A stretch of DNA of 23,669 nucleotides from assembly GCA_002367105.1 (NCBI GenBank), contig DFCS01000049.1, forward strand, positions 180,072 through 203,740, in the 5' to 3' direction. Within the stretch, counting starts at the first letter, position 1. Each line of letters starts with the position of its first letter. Positions 1-6,431 of the stretch are shown one piece after another. The position numbers and the translations under genes were made by a program. The notes under the pieces are model-generated. The model did no database searches, was not told the DNA's origin, and saw nothing but the letters and a program-made list of their open reading frames with translations. Source of the stretch: Hungatella sp. UBA3048 (GTDB lineage: Bacteria; Bacillota; Clostridia; Lachnospirales; Lachnospiraceae).

Positions 1-48
1 TTTTAAAGGCACCTTTTTATAACTTAGCTATATTTCTTCCTGATCGTA

Positions 49-405
49 TCAGCTCTTCATTTTAGGCTTAAATAAAATGGATCCCAGGTAACCAAAAATC
101 AGAGCTCCGGAGATCCCTACAGCGCTTGCAGTAAATCCCCCTTTAAAGATTCCTAAGAATCCATCCTCTCCCATGCTCTTTGAAACACCTTTCCACAAGG
201 TATTTCCAAAGCCAAGAAGAGGAACCGTTGCCCCGGCTCCGGCCCAGTCAGCAAAAGGCTGGTAGATACCAATCGCACCAAGAATGCTTCCGGTCACTAC
301 CAGAAGTACCATGATTCGTCCTGGCATCAATTTTGTATTATCCATTAATATCTGCACCAGGGCGCAGATCGCTCCTCCTACTAAAAATGCTTTCAAGTAT
401 TCCAT
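49..405 (-). CDS. spoVAE: Stage V sporulation protein AE (SpoVAE)
   Basis: This 118-residue integral membrane protein is a subunit of the SpoVA channel in the forespore inner membrane, which carries Ca-dipicolinic acid in during sporulation and out in germination. The sequence has about four hydrophobic segments (roughly residues 1-20, 28-50, 55-75 and 88-112), the conserved family look of GAGATVPLLGFGNTLWKG near residues 56-73, and a short basic tail. The length matches the SpoVAE/SpoVAEb family. The start is supported by AAAGGAG six bases upstream of the ATG. It follows spoVAD with a 16-base gap and is the last spoVA gene visible; the window ends 48 bases after its stop. Identification is by family recognition and by its place at the end of a spoVAA-AB-AC-AD-AE order. 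Confidence 0.93.
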   Translation of the reverse strand: MEYLKAFLVGGAICALVQILMDNTKLMPGRIMVLLVVTGSILGAIGIYQPFADWAGAGATVPLLGFGNTLWKGVSKSMGEDGFLGIFKGGFTASAVGISGALIFGYLGSILFKPKMKS

Positions 406-421
406 GGATGTCTCCTTTCTT

Positions 422-1438
422 TCAACTGTTAATGTGTTCGATCACGACTGCATGGGCGATCCCAGGGATCGTCTCACCTTCGTTGAAGCTCACTGTGGAA
501 AGGAGGGCACCGGTGGGCACGAACAGGACTCGTTTCCACGTACCGTTTTGAACTTTAGGAAGGATATAGGAGCAAAGGGTGGAAGCCGCACATCCGCAGC
601 CGCTTCCTCCTGCATGAGTATCCTGGTCTTCGCTGTTAAATATCTCGATTCCGCAATCCGTATGAATCTTTTCTAAGTCATGTCCTTTATTCTTCATAAA
701 GTCAAGCAGGATCGTCCGGCCGATCTGGCCTAAATCTCCTGTGATGATTTTGTCATAATAGGTTTCATCCACCTGAAAATCATCAAAATTCTGCTGAATG
801 GTATGGAAGGCGGCAGGAGCCATGGCTGCCCCCATATTCATGGAGTCTTTGATGCCCATATCCACCATGCGTCCGGTAGTGATTCCGGTGATGGCTGCGA
901 TTCCTTCTTTTCTGTGCTTGGTGAGTACTACCGCACCGCAGCCGGTGACGGTCCACGAGGAGGAAAACGGCCTCTGGTTTCCATATCCCAGCGGGAAACG
1001 GAATTGCTTTTCAGCCGTTGCAAAATGGCTGGAAGCCATGGCCATGACTTTATCCGCATAGCCCCCTGCCACGGTCATAGCCCCCAGATTGAGAGCTTCT
1101 CCCATGGTGGAACAAGCTCCGAATAAACCGAATAAGGGAATTTCTAAATCTACCGTTCCAAAGGAAGTGGCAATCAGCTGGCCCAGTAAGTCTCCTGCAA
1201 ACAAATATCGGATGTCCTTTTTCCGGATATCTCCCTTTTCTATGGCCAGATCAGCCGTCTGCTTTTGAAGGGCACTTTCTGCCTTTTCCCAGTTGTCCGA
1301 CCCAAACATGTCATCCTGCTCTACGACATCGAACAAACTTCCCAAGGGCCCCTGGCCTTCTTTTTTACCGACTATGGAAGCCATGCTTTCAATAATCGGA
1401 GGTTCTTCAAATCTAATACTTGCTTTTCCTATCTGCAT
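422..1438 (-). CDS. spoVAD: Stage V sporulation protein AD (SpoVAD)
   Basis: SpoVAD is the soluble, thiolase-fold subunit of the SpoVA complex; the Bacillus subtilis protein binds dipicolinic acid directly. The reading frame opens at 1468 (348 aa), but I place the start at the ATG at 1438, giving 338 aa, the length of the B. subtilis protein. GGAGAG lies a normal distance before that ATG, whereas the upstream ATG has only an AGGA touching it. The N-terminus (MQIGKASIRFEEPP) then lines up with the known family start. Visible features are GPLGSLFD near residues 31-38, a thiolase-like GACSTMGEAL stretch near residue 125, and a Gly/Cys-rich GGSGCGCAAS segment near residue 280. It sits between spoVAC and spoVAE. 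Confidence 0.94.
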   Translation of the reverse strand: MQIGKASIRFEEPPIIESMASIVGKKEGQGPLGSLFDVVEQDDMFGSDNWEKAESALQKQTADLAIEKGDIRKKDIRYLFAGDLLGQLIATSFGTVDLEIPLFGLFGACSTMGEALNLGAMTVAGGYADKVMAMASSHFATAEKQFRFPLGYGNQRPFSSSWTVTGCGAVVLTKHRKEGIAAITGITTGRMVDMGIKDSMNMGAAMAPAAFHTIQQNFDDFQVDETYYDKIITGDLGQIGRTILLDFMKNKGHDLEKIHTDCGIEIFNSEDQDTHAGGSGCGCAASTLCSYILPKVQNGTWKRVLFVPTGALLSTVSFNEGETIPGIAHAVVIEHINS

Positions 1439-1470
1439 TTTCTCTCTCCATTTCTCTGACCGGTTCATTC

Positions 1471-1923
1471 CTACAGCATTTGAAAGGCCTTTAATACATA
1501 GGCGATGATTCCAAGGATCCAGGAGCTTAATATCCCGTATAATATGACAGGACCGGCAATGGTAAAGATTTTACAACCGATACCGAACACCTGGCCCTCC
1601 GCCTTAAATTCCACAGCCGGAGCCACAACGGAATTGGCAAAACCCGTGATCGGCACCAAAGCTCCTGCTCCGCCAAACTTTGTAATTTTAGGGTAAATAT
1701 TAAGTCCGGTCAGTATGACAGTGGCTGCAATCAGAACCAGAGTGGTCCAGGCAGAGGCCGCTTCCTTTTCCAGACCTGTATTCATAAATAAGGTTGTAAT
1801 ATACTGGCCAAGGGCACATATGATTCCCCCCACCAGAAAAGCCCTTATAATCCCCGGCCACCTTTTGTGTACCGGAGTCACCTGTTTTACATAAGCTTCA
1901 TAAGCTTTTTTGTTTATTTCCAT
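1471..1923 (-). CDS. spoVAC: Stage V sporulation protein AC (SpoVAC)
   Basis: This 150-aa polytopic membrane protein is the SpoVA subunit reported in Bacillus to act as a mechanosensitive pore for dipicolinic acid release. After a hydrophilic, basic N-terminus (residues 1-25), the sequence shows hydrophobic segments near 27-45, 58-78, 85-105 and 118-145, with the family's GGAGALVPITGFANSVVAPA-type segment around residues 82-105. This resembles the GAGATVPLLGFGN segment of SpoVAE, consistent with the two being related. AGGAGG lies six bases before the ATG. Forty bases separate it from spoVAB, and the spoVAD frame opens three bases after its stop, so it is in the same operon. Length is normal for the family. 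Confidence 0.94.
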   Translation of the reverse strand: MEINKKAYEAYVKQVTPVHKRWPGIIRAFLVGGIICALGQYITTLFMNTGLEKEAASAWTTLVLIAATVILTGLNIYPKITKFGGAGALVPITGFANSVVAPAVEFKAEGQVFGIGCKIFTIAGPVILYGILSSWILGIIAYVLKAFQML

Positions 1924-1963
1924 TATTTTCCTCCTTCTCGTCCATGCAATCCTTTACCTGATG

Positions 1964-2389
1964 TTACTGTCCAAAATTCGCTGTAAAATAGATCAAAGAA
2001 CCGATCAATTTGCCAAGCCCCAGGGAAAGGATCAAATATTGCAGACCAACAGCAAGATGAATTCTACGGCCTATGACTGGCAGGGCTTTCAAAGTCTCCG
2101 CAAGGGACATGACAAGGATGCCCACAAAGATTCCTACGGAAAGTCCATATATTCCAAGGGCCAGGTTTCCTCCAAATCCTATGGGAATTTTATAAATATC
2201 CCATACATTCCCAAGTACACCGCCAAGTATAATGACCGATTCAAAGAGCAAAATGTGCTTTTTCGTGTTGGTCGCTCCGATCAATCTTGGAAATACACCA
2301 ATAATTACCAAAAAAGCAAAAACGCCGGCTGCTATAATGCCGCCAGCGCTGAGCCCAATAAAAACAAGAAATACTTCTCTAAGAAACAT
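1964..2389 (-). CDS. spoVAB: Stage V sporulation protein AB (SpoVAB)
   Basis: SpoVAB is a small, very hydrophobic membrane protein of the spoVA operon needed for normal spore dipicolinic acid content; its precise role in the channel is not settled. The frame can be opened at 2413, but the ATG at 2389 has AAAGGAG ten bases upstream. It gives 141 aa starting MFLREVFLVFIGLSAGG, matching the B. subtilis protein in length and N-terminal pattern. About four membrane segments are visible, and IGVFPRLIG near residue 30 is typical of the family. Its start overlaps the 3' end of spoVAA by 11 bases, which suggests translational coupling. Confidence rests on pattern and gene order. Confidence 0.9.
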   Translation of the reverse strand: MFLREVFLVFIGLSAGGIIAAGVFAFLVIIGVFPRLIGATNTKKHILLFESVIILGGVLGNVWDIYKIPIGFGGNLALGIYGLSVGIFVGILVMSLAETLKALPVIGRRIHLAVGLQYLILSLGLGKLIGSLIYFTANFGQ

Positions 2390-3005
2390 CAATATCCGAC
2401 TCCTTTCTTCCATCGTTCTGGATCAGGGTCTTACTGATATTGTCTTCGTAAAGCCGCATTTCCACCTCCAGCGGAGTTGGATCGGTATTGATCTTGTATT
2501 TTGCGAAATGATTGAAGAATCCCACAATTCCAAGAGTCAGTCCAACGGAATAGCTGACCTCCAAAATCGTGAATCCGCTTGACTCCTGCTTCATGATGAT
2601 CCGGTAAATTTCCTTAAAAACGTCCGTAACACTGGCATCATTATTAAAGGTCATAATGGCAAAGGATGCACCGCAGAAACATACGATACAGACAAAAATG
2701 GTTTTGATCCACTGCCAGACCCACATGGGTGATTTGGGCTTATGATAGTCTATGATAAAGTCTACCTCTCCCACATTATTGATCTGAAGAGTCGAATCCA
2801 TTTCCATCAGTTTCTGGATTACATCCAGTGTTTTTTCTATATACCGCTTGTTGCGGTCCAAATGGATGGTCTTAATCCGAAGGGCTTTACACTTATTCAT
2901 GATGGCCGTATCGTCGCAATAAACATCTGCCACATCCTTTAACTGGATATCCTTGTGCCGCACCTCTGTAATCTGGCTGATATTCAAATAAACGGTCTTA
3001 CTCAT
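2379..3005 (-). CDS. spoVAA: Stage V sporulation protein AA (SpoVAA)
   Basis: SpoVAA is the first canonical protein of the spoVA operon, a membrane protein with a soluble N-terminal domain. The open frame continues upstream to 3119, but those extra residues are the out-of-frame shadow of the preceding small gene. The ATG at 3005 (MSKTVYLNISQIT) has GGGAG upstream and gives 208 aa, close to the 206 aa of B. subtilis SpoVAA. Residues 1-95 are soluble and contain the conserved VDFIIDYHKPK motif just before the membrane. Two hydrophobic segments follow near 103-125 and 155-175, then a charged C-terminal tail. The start overlaps the stop of the upstream small ORF by four bases (ATGA), and the 3' end overlaps spoVAB by 11 bases. 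Confidence 0.91.
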   Translation of the reverse strand: MSKTVYLNISQITEVRHKDIQLKDVADVYCDDTAIMNKCKALRIKTIHLDRNKRYIEKTLDVIQKLMEMDSTLQINNVGEVDFIIDYHKPKSPMWVWQWIKTIFVCIVCFCGASFAIMTFNNDASVTDVFKEIYRIIMKQESSGFTILEVSYSVGLTLGIVGFFNHFAKYKINTDPTPLEVEMRLYEDNISKTLIQNDGRKESDIDVS

Positions 3006-3163
3006 GAAACCATCATCTCCCATCCCGGAATGGCTTCTACAAGCGTCCCTTCTTTTTCTGTTCCATCCGGCATAACCGCAATCATATACCAGATAGCAGC
3101 GGCCACTGCAATCAGGCATAACACAAGAAGCGCCATGACAAGCTTATGTTTTATGGATTCCAT
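3002..3163 (-). CDS. Small single-pass membrane protein, first gene of the spoVA operon
   Basis: I do not recognise this 53-aa product. It starts MESIKHK, has one strong hydrophobic segment at about residues 8-31 (LVMALLVLCLIAVAAAIWY), and ends in a 22-residue acidic, mostly polar tail (DGTEKEG...PGWEMMVS). By the positive-inside rule the N-terminus should be cytoplasmic. The ATG is preceded by AAAGGATG, and its TGA overlaps the spoVAA ATG in an ATGA coupling arrangement. It lies directly downstream of the sigma-G promoter at 3198-3227, so it should be the first cistron of the forespore spoVA transcript. The Cys at residue 16 is not in a lipobox context. A role as a small accessory or regulator of the SpoVA channel is inference from position only. 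Confidence 0.78.
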   Translation of the reverse strand: MESIKHKLVMALLVLCLIAVAAAIWYMIAVMPDGTEKEGTLVEAIPGWEMMVS

Positions 3164-3197
3164 ACGTGCTCACATCCTTTTCTCTGGTTTTCAAAGC

Positions 3198-3227
3198 TAG
3201 TATGAGCCGTATAAATTTATTTTATTC
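3198..3227 (-). promoter_or_regulatory. Sigma-G promoter of the spoVA operon
   Basis: On the minus strand GAATA (-35, 3223-3227) is followed after 18 bases by CATACTA (-10, 3198-3204). Both elements match the published B. subtilis sigma-G consensus (gHATR and CATWHTA), and spoVA is a known sigma-G operon there. The -35 element touches the sigF stop codon. Predicted transcription starts near 3191, about 28 bases before the small membrane-protein ATG. Confidence 0.8.
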
Positions 3228-3949
3228 TACAATTTTTCCCGCATCTGTTTTAAAATCTTTTTTTCCAGTCTGGAAACCTGAACCTGGGATATTCCAAGCT
3301 TTGCGGCAATTTGACTTTGAGTCTCATTATAATAATAACGCCTGATAATAATTTCTCTGTCCTTATCGGAAAGCGCCGTTAAAAGTTCCCGAAGCACCAT
3401 GCGGTTTAAAAGTTCTTCCTGGGCGGAACTTTCCTCTTCAATTTTATCAATGAGTAAAATGCTGTTTTCGTCATTTTTGTTAACAGACCGGTATAAAGAT
3501 TCCACTTCCGCGCCGGCCTCAATGGATGCTGCAACTTCTTCTTTACTGGCCCCTATTTCTCCTGCAATTTCTTCAAGCGTAGGTTCTCTTCCAAAACGAT
3601 ACACTAACTCTTCCCTGACATTTTTCACTTTAAGCCCCATTTCCTTTATGGAGCGGCTGACCTTGATCATACCGTCGTCTCTTAAAAAGCGTTTGATTTC
3701 CCCTGTTATCATGGGCACCGCATAAGTGGAAAATTTCACCTCATAGGATAAGTCAAATTTATCAATGGCTTTCATTAAGCCAATGCTGCCGATTTGAAAC
3801 AAATCCTCAGGTTCATAACCACGCCCTGTAAATCTGCGTACAATGCTCCAAACCAGCCCGAAATTGTCGGTCACAAGCTGATCCCTTGCCGCTTTATCTC
3901 CTTCGTGAGCCATTTCTATCAATCTCATGGTCTCATCCATAAGGTTCAC
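3227..3949 (-). CDS. sigF: RNA polymerase sporulation sigma factor SigF
   Basis: This is the first forespore-specific sigma factor (sigma-F), held inactive by SpoIIAB until SpoIIAA releases it. The 240-aa protein has sigma region 2 at about residues 25-95 (GYEPEDLFQIGSIGLMKA, then DKFD, KFSTYAVPMITGEIKRF), region 3 at about 95-145 and region 4 with a C-terminal helix-turn-helix at about 205-240 (ETQSQIAAKLGISQVQVSRLEKKILKQM). That last segment is nearly the same in Bacillus SigF. The first possible start is a GTG at 3949 that overlaps the spoIIAB stop as GTGA; an ATG nine bases later at 3940 (MDETMRL) is the alternative. Third gene of spoIIA, followed by the sigma-G-driven spoVA unit. Confidence 0.95.
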   Translation of the reverse strand: MNLMDETMRLIEMAHEGDKAARDQLVTDNFGLVWSIVRRFTGRGYEPEDLFQIGSIGLMKAIDKFDLSYEVKFSTYAVPMITGEIKRFLRDDGMIKVSRSIKEMGLKVKNVREELVYRFGREPTLEEIAGEIGASKEEVAASIEAGAEVESLYRSVNKNDENSILLIDKIEEESSAQEELLNRMVLRELLTALSDKDREIIIRRYYYNETQSQIAAKLGISQVQVSRLEKKILKQMREKL

Positions 3950-4380
3950 CCGTTAATCTTCTTTGTCATGGTTACGGCAGTACCCTCTAAAGGAGCCGAC
4001 TTTACTTCCACCTGATCCATAAACGCTTCCATAAAGGAAAATCCCATGCCTGACCGTTCTCCATCCGGATCTGTGGTGTACATAGGCTCCATGGCCAGCT
4101 TGATATCGGGGATACCGATACCCGTATCTTTCACGGTTACGGCAATTTCCTGGCCATCAATCTCCACTTCCAAGTAAATGATTCCGCCCTTCCCCTGATA
4201 TCCATGGATGACTGCATTTGTGACTGCCTCCGACACGGCTGTTTTTACATCATCCACCTCTTCTAAGGTGGGGTTCAACCTTGCCATAAAAACTGCCACT
4301 GCCACTCTGGCAAATTCCTCGTTCTTTGACAGGGCTTCCAATTCCATTTTCAGAATTTCTGGTTTATTCTGTTCTGACAT
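3946..4380 (-). CDS. spoIIAB: Anti-sigma F factor SpoIIAB (serine kinase)
   Basis: SpoIIAB binds SigF and keeps it inactive, and with ATP phosphorylates SpoIIAA. It is a GHKL ATPase/kinase of 144 aa. The N-box is EAVTNAVIHG at residues 51-60, the G1 box DTGIGIPD at 85-92 and the ATP-lid/G2 region ERSGMGFSFM at 108-117, all intact. A longer frame opens at 4422, but the ATG at 4380 has GAGGAGG five to seven bases upstream and matches the family N-terminus (MSEQNKPEILKMELEALSKNE). It begins 10 bases after spoIIAA ends, with the spoIIAA stop lying just before its Shine-Dalgarno, and shares a four-base overlap with sigF. Confidence 0.95.
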   Translation of the reverse strand: MSEQNKPEILKMELEALSKNEEFARVAVAVFMARLNPTLEEVDDVKTAVSEAVTNAVIHGYQGKGGIIYLEVEIDGQEIAVTVKDTGIGIPDIKLAMEPMYTTDPDGERSGMGFSFMEAFMDQVEVKSAPLEGTAVTMTKKING

Positions 4381-4390
4381 ACGTTCCTCC

Positions 4391-4732
4391 TCAACCTGTG
4401 ACTGCTGCTTCCTTAGAGTCATATAATTTCATTAATTTTAATATCCCTCCTATTTTAAGAATGCGGAGAGCCTGGGGGCCAGCACCGTAGATGGCTATGG
4501 TCCCCCCGCTTAAAGCCATCTGCTTATACCTGTTCAGCAAAATACCAATTCCCGAGGAATCCATGAACCTGGTCCTTGAAAAATCAAAAACTATGCGCCT
4601 GATATAGTTCTCAGAAAGGATTAAATCGGTTTCGTATTTAAGACCTGAACAGTTATGATGATCCAACTCCTCCGGCAGATGGACGATCAGTGTCTGCCCC
4701 TCTGCTTCATATGTAAAGTATGGTTGATTCAT
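4391..4732 (-). CDS. spoIIAA: Anti-sigma F factor antagonist SpoIIAA
   Basis: SpoIIAA is the STAS-domain anti-anti-sigma factor. When dephosphorylated by SpoIIE it binds SpoIIAB and frees SigF. The ATG at 4732 has GGAGGAG eight bases upstream and gives 113 aa (MNQPYFTYEAEGQ); the longer frame from 4831 has no support. The phosphoacceptor motif MDSSGIG is at residues 57-63, with Ser59 aligned to Ser58 of B. subtilis SpoIIAA. The ELDHHN stretch at residues 22-27 also matches the Bacillus ELDHHT. First gene of the spoIIA operon. I could not find a convincing sigma-H promoter upstream. Confidence 0.94.
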   Translation of the reverse strand: MNQPYFTYEAEGQTLIVHLPEELDHHNCSGLKYETDLILSENYIRRIVFDFSRTRFMDSSGIGILLNRYKQMALSGGTIAIYGAGPQALRILKIGGILKLMKLYDSKEAAVTG

Positions 4733-4814
4733 ATGCAATACTCCTCCATTCCTTATTGTCTGTCCGTAATACCAAAAAGAGCACCACCCGGCCGCCGGAA
4801 ACGAACCGGGAAAA

Positions 4815-4860
4815 TGAAAAAAAGACACCACAAATAAATTGCTCTTCTGTAGTGTCTTTC
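4815..4860 (-). terminator. Rho-independent terminator after the TPR gene
   Basis: On the minus strand a 12-bp stem (arms 4848-4859 and 4821-4832, with one G-U pair) closes a 15-base loop and runs into seven Ts. It lies about 100 bases after the TPR gene stop and just before the spoIIAA leader, so it separates the folC-TPR operon from spoIIA. Confidence 0.8.
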
Positions 4861-4910
4861 ATTTGCTAAAAAACAAAGGAAGTTCGATTCACTTACGTTC
4901 ATCAAACGAC

Positions 4911-4960
4911 TAATTTACTAAGCTTAAGCTGCACTTTGCCTGCCTTCACTAAGTAAATTA
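4911..4960. repeat. Inverted repeat downstream of the TPR gene
   Basis: TAATTTACTAAG (4911-4922) and CTAAGTAAATTA (4949-4960) form a 12-bp inverted repeat with one mismatch around a 26-base spacer containing the palindrome CTTAAG. It has no T tract, so it is not an obvious terminator. It lies just after the TPR stop and upstream of the terminator at 4815-4860. It may be an RNA-end structure or a protein site; function unknown. Confidence 0.45.
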
Positions 4961-4962
4961 TA

Positions 4963-6279
4963 TCAAAAACCTCGCTCTGATTTTGCCTTAGCAGATAGTT
5001 CTTCATCTTTGCTGTTATTTATAATATCGGAGAACAGCCCGTTGGCCTGCTCCTTCTGGTCCATTCCCTTATAGATGACCGCCGTCTTGAATTTGGCCTG
5101 CCAGCTGGTTGGTTTTAAATCGATACATTTTAAGTAATAAGCAAGTGCTGCCTGGGCATCGCCTGACTCCATGGCCTTGTCTCCAAAGCCTTCTAAAATC
5201 GGACAGCCATTTTCCGCCATATCCTTTCTTATCTCACCTACGATTGTCTGGACATCTGCGGAAGCGATGAGATCAGGGTTAAGCCCGGCATAAATCCGCA
5301 CCGCAGCCGGAAAATCATCCTTCTTATAGGCCTGAAGGATACCGATCACGGCTTGATACTGGGCCAGGACACTGTCTGAATCACTGGTGAGAGAGGCTAA
5401 AGATGCCTCTGCAGTCTTTTTTTCAGCTTCTATGGATTCCAGCTGTGCCGTAAGACCGTCTGCTTTTTGATTGGCCTGGCTTAACTGCTCGCTGTATTTT
5501 AGCATCTCCTGATTATGGAGCTCATTTATGGATTTTGTATTCGCCGGCATTACCAGAAAAAAGACCACTGCAGCCCCAAGCAAAAGCCCTGCAAGAATAT
5601 TCCAAACCGCCTGATCCTTGGTATTTTCCCGATAGCTTGGTGGGATGATCACATCATCATCTTCCATCTGCCTGTGGGAAAGCACATTTTTCAGCTTTCT
5701 TTTTTCCGGCTCCCGCTCACTTTTTCCATTTCCGGCCGTATCCTTGACTAAGGACTTGTAGTAAAGTGCCTTTGGATGATTGCGGTCGATCTGTAATACC
5801 TTGTAAACGGCTTTACCAGCCTTCTGATAATCCTCTCTGGCTATACTAAGGAGTGCCAGCAAAAGTTGGGCCTTTACATAGTTAGGTTTGCTTTCCACAA
5901 CCTTATTGAGCTGAAGAATCGCCAGATCCTCACTGCCGCTTTGGGCATAAACCAGGGCCTGGTTAAATCTTCTCACTGCACGCCGCTCCGTCTCCATGAT
6001 ACCTGATTTTCTCTGTATCTCACCTAGGTAGTGATCCGCCTGGTTTCCTTCTGGTTGGAAGTTCATGCTGATGACCCATTGAACAAGAGCTTCGCCCACT
6101 TCACCGACCTCATAATAGATCAGCCCCAAAAGGTTCCTTGCATCTGTCATATACTTGTTAAAATGGAGGCTTTTTTTCAGACATTCGGAAGCTCCTGATA
6201 AGTCCCTGAGCTTTGCCCGTTCCAGCCCCATGTTGTAATAGCTGTTTGCGATTACCCGGGTTTTTCTTTCATAATCCAT
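4963..6279 (-). CDS. Membrane-anchored tetratricopeptide-repeat protein
   Basis: This 438-aa protein has N-terminal TPR-type helices (about residues 8-180; A-helix patterns such as ARNLLGLIYYEVGEVGEA and AQLLLALLSIAREDYQKA). A charged linker follows, then one transmembrane segment at about 226-244 (WNILAGLLLGAAVVFFLVM), a coiled-coil stretch at about 252-300 (rich in Glu, Lys and Ala) and further TPR repeats from about 310 to the end (AALAYYLKCIDLKPTSWQAKF). The N-terminal part is probably cytoplasmic and the C-terminal part extracytoplasmic. TPR domains bind proteins, so a scaffold or assembly role is plausible, but no specific function can be read from the sequence. It follows a 46-aa ORF by 11 bases and belongs to the folC operon. 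Confidence 0.85.
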   Translation of the reverse strand: MDYERKTRVIANSYYNMGLERAKLRDLSGASECLKKSLHFNKYMTDARNLLGLIYYEVGEVGEALVQWVISMNFQPEGNQADHYLGEIQRKSGIMETERRAVRRFNQALVYAQSGSEDLAILQLNKVVESKPNYVKAQLLLALLSIAREDYQKAGKAVYKVLQIDRNHPKALYYKSLVKDTAGNGKSEREPEKRKLKNVLSHRQMEDDDVIIPPSYRENTKDQAVWNILAGLLLGAAVVFFLVMPANTKSINELHNQEMLKYSEQLSQANQKADGLTAQLESIEAEKKTAEASLASLTSDSDSVLAQYQAVIGILQAYKKDDFPAAVRIYAGLNPDLIASADVQTIVGEIRKDMAENGCPILEGFGDKAMESGDAQAALAYYLKCIDLKPTSWQAKFKTAVIYKGMDQKEQANGLFSDIINNSKDEELSAKAKSERGF

Positions 6280-6290
6280 ATTTTAACCGC

Positions 6291-6431
6291 CTATTCCTTG
6301 TTGATTTCTTTTATAAGATCCATCATCAGGTCATTCATATCCGTCAAATCACTTCTTACAATGGCATCTTCAATGGCATCAACCTCCAGGCTTGGCCTGT
6401 AACTGTTAATCTCAGCTTCAAAATCAATCAT
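6291..6431 (-). CDS. 46-aa acidic conserved-position protein between folC and the TPR gene
   Basis: This short ORF encodes MIDFEAEINSYRPSLEVDAI and then an acidic, probably helical rest ending KEINKE; about a quarter of its residues are Asp or Glu. It is preceded by a perfect AAGGAGG seven bases before the ATG. It overlaps the end of folC by eight bases, so translation is probably coupled, and the TPR gene starts 11 bases after its stop. No membrane segment, metal site or known motif is visible. I do not recognise a family. The tight packing and strong ribosome site argue for a real gene, perhaps a partner of the TPR protein (inference). Confidence 0.72.
   Translation of the reverse strand: MIDFEAEINSYRPSLEVDAIEDAIVRSDLTDMNDLMMDLIKEINKE

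Noticed and set aside
1..48. Short AAAGG/CCTTT repeat near the left edge as terminator of spoVA
   Set aside because: The stem is only four to five pairs with almost no loop, and the window cuts off its context. The operon may continue beyond the edge.
1910..2437. 175-aa plus-strand frame opposite spoVAB
   Set aside because: It is antisense to spoVAB/spoVAA, lysine- and asparagine-rich without domain patterns, and has no proper start context.
3006..3119. N-terminal extension of SpoVAA (38 extra residues)
   Set aside because: It is the out-of-frame shadow of the 53-aa small gene. The internal ATG at 3005 has a ribosome site and gives the normal SpoVAA length.
4733..4831. N-terminal extension of SpoIIAA
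   Set aside because: It reads through the leader and stops short of the terminator. The ATG at 4732 has GGAGGAG and the family start.
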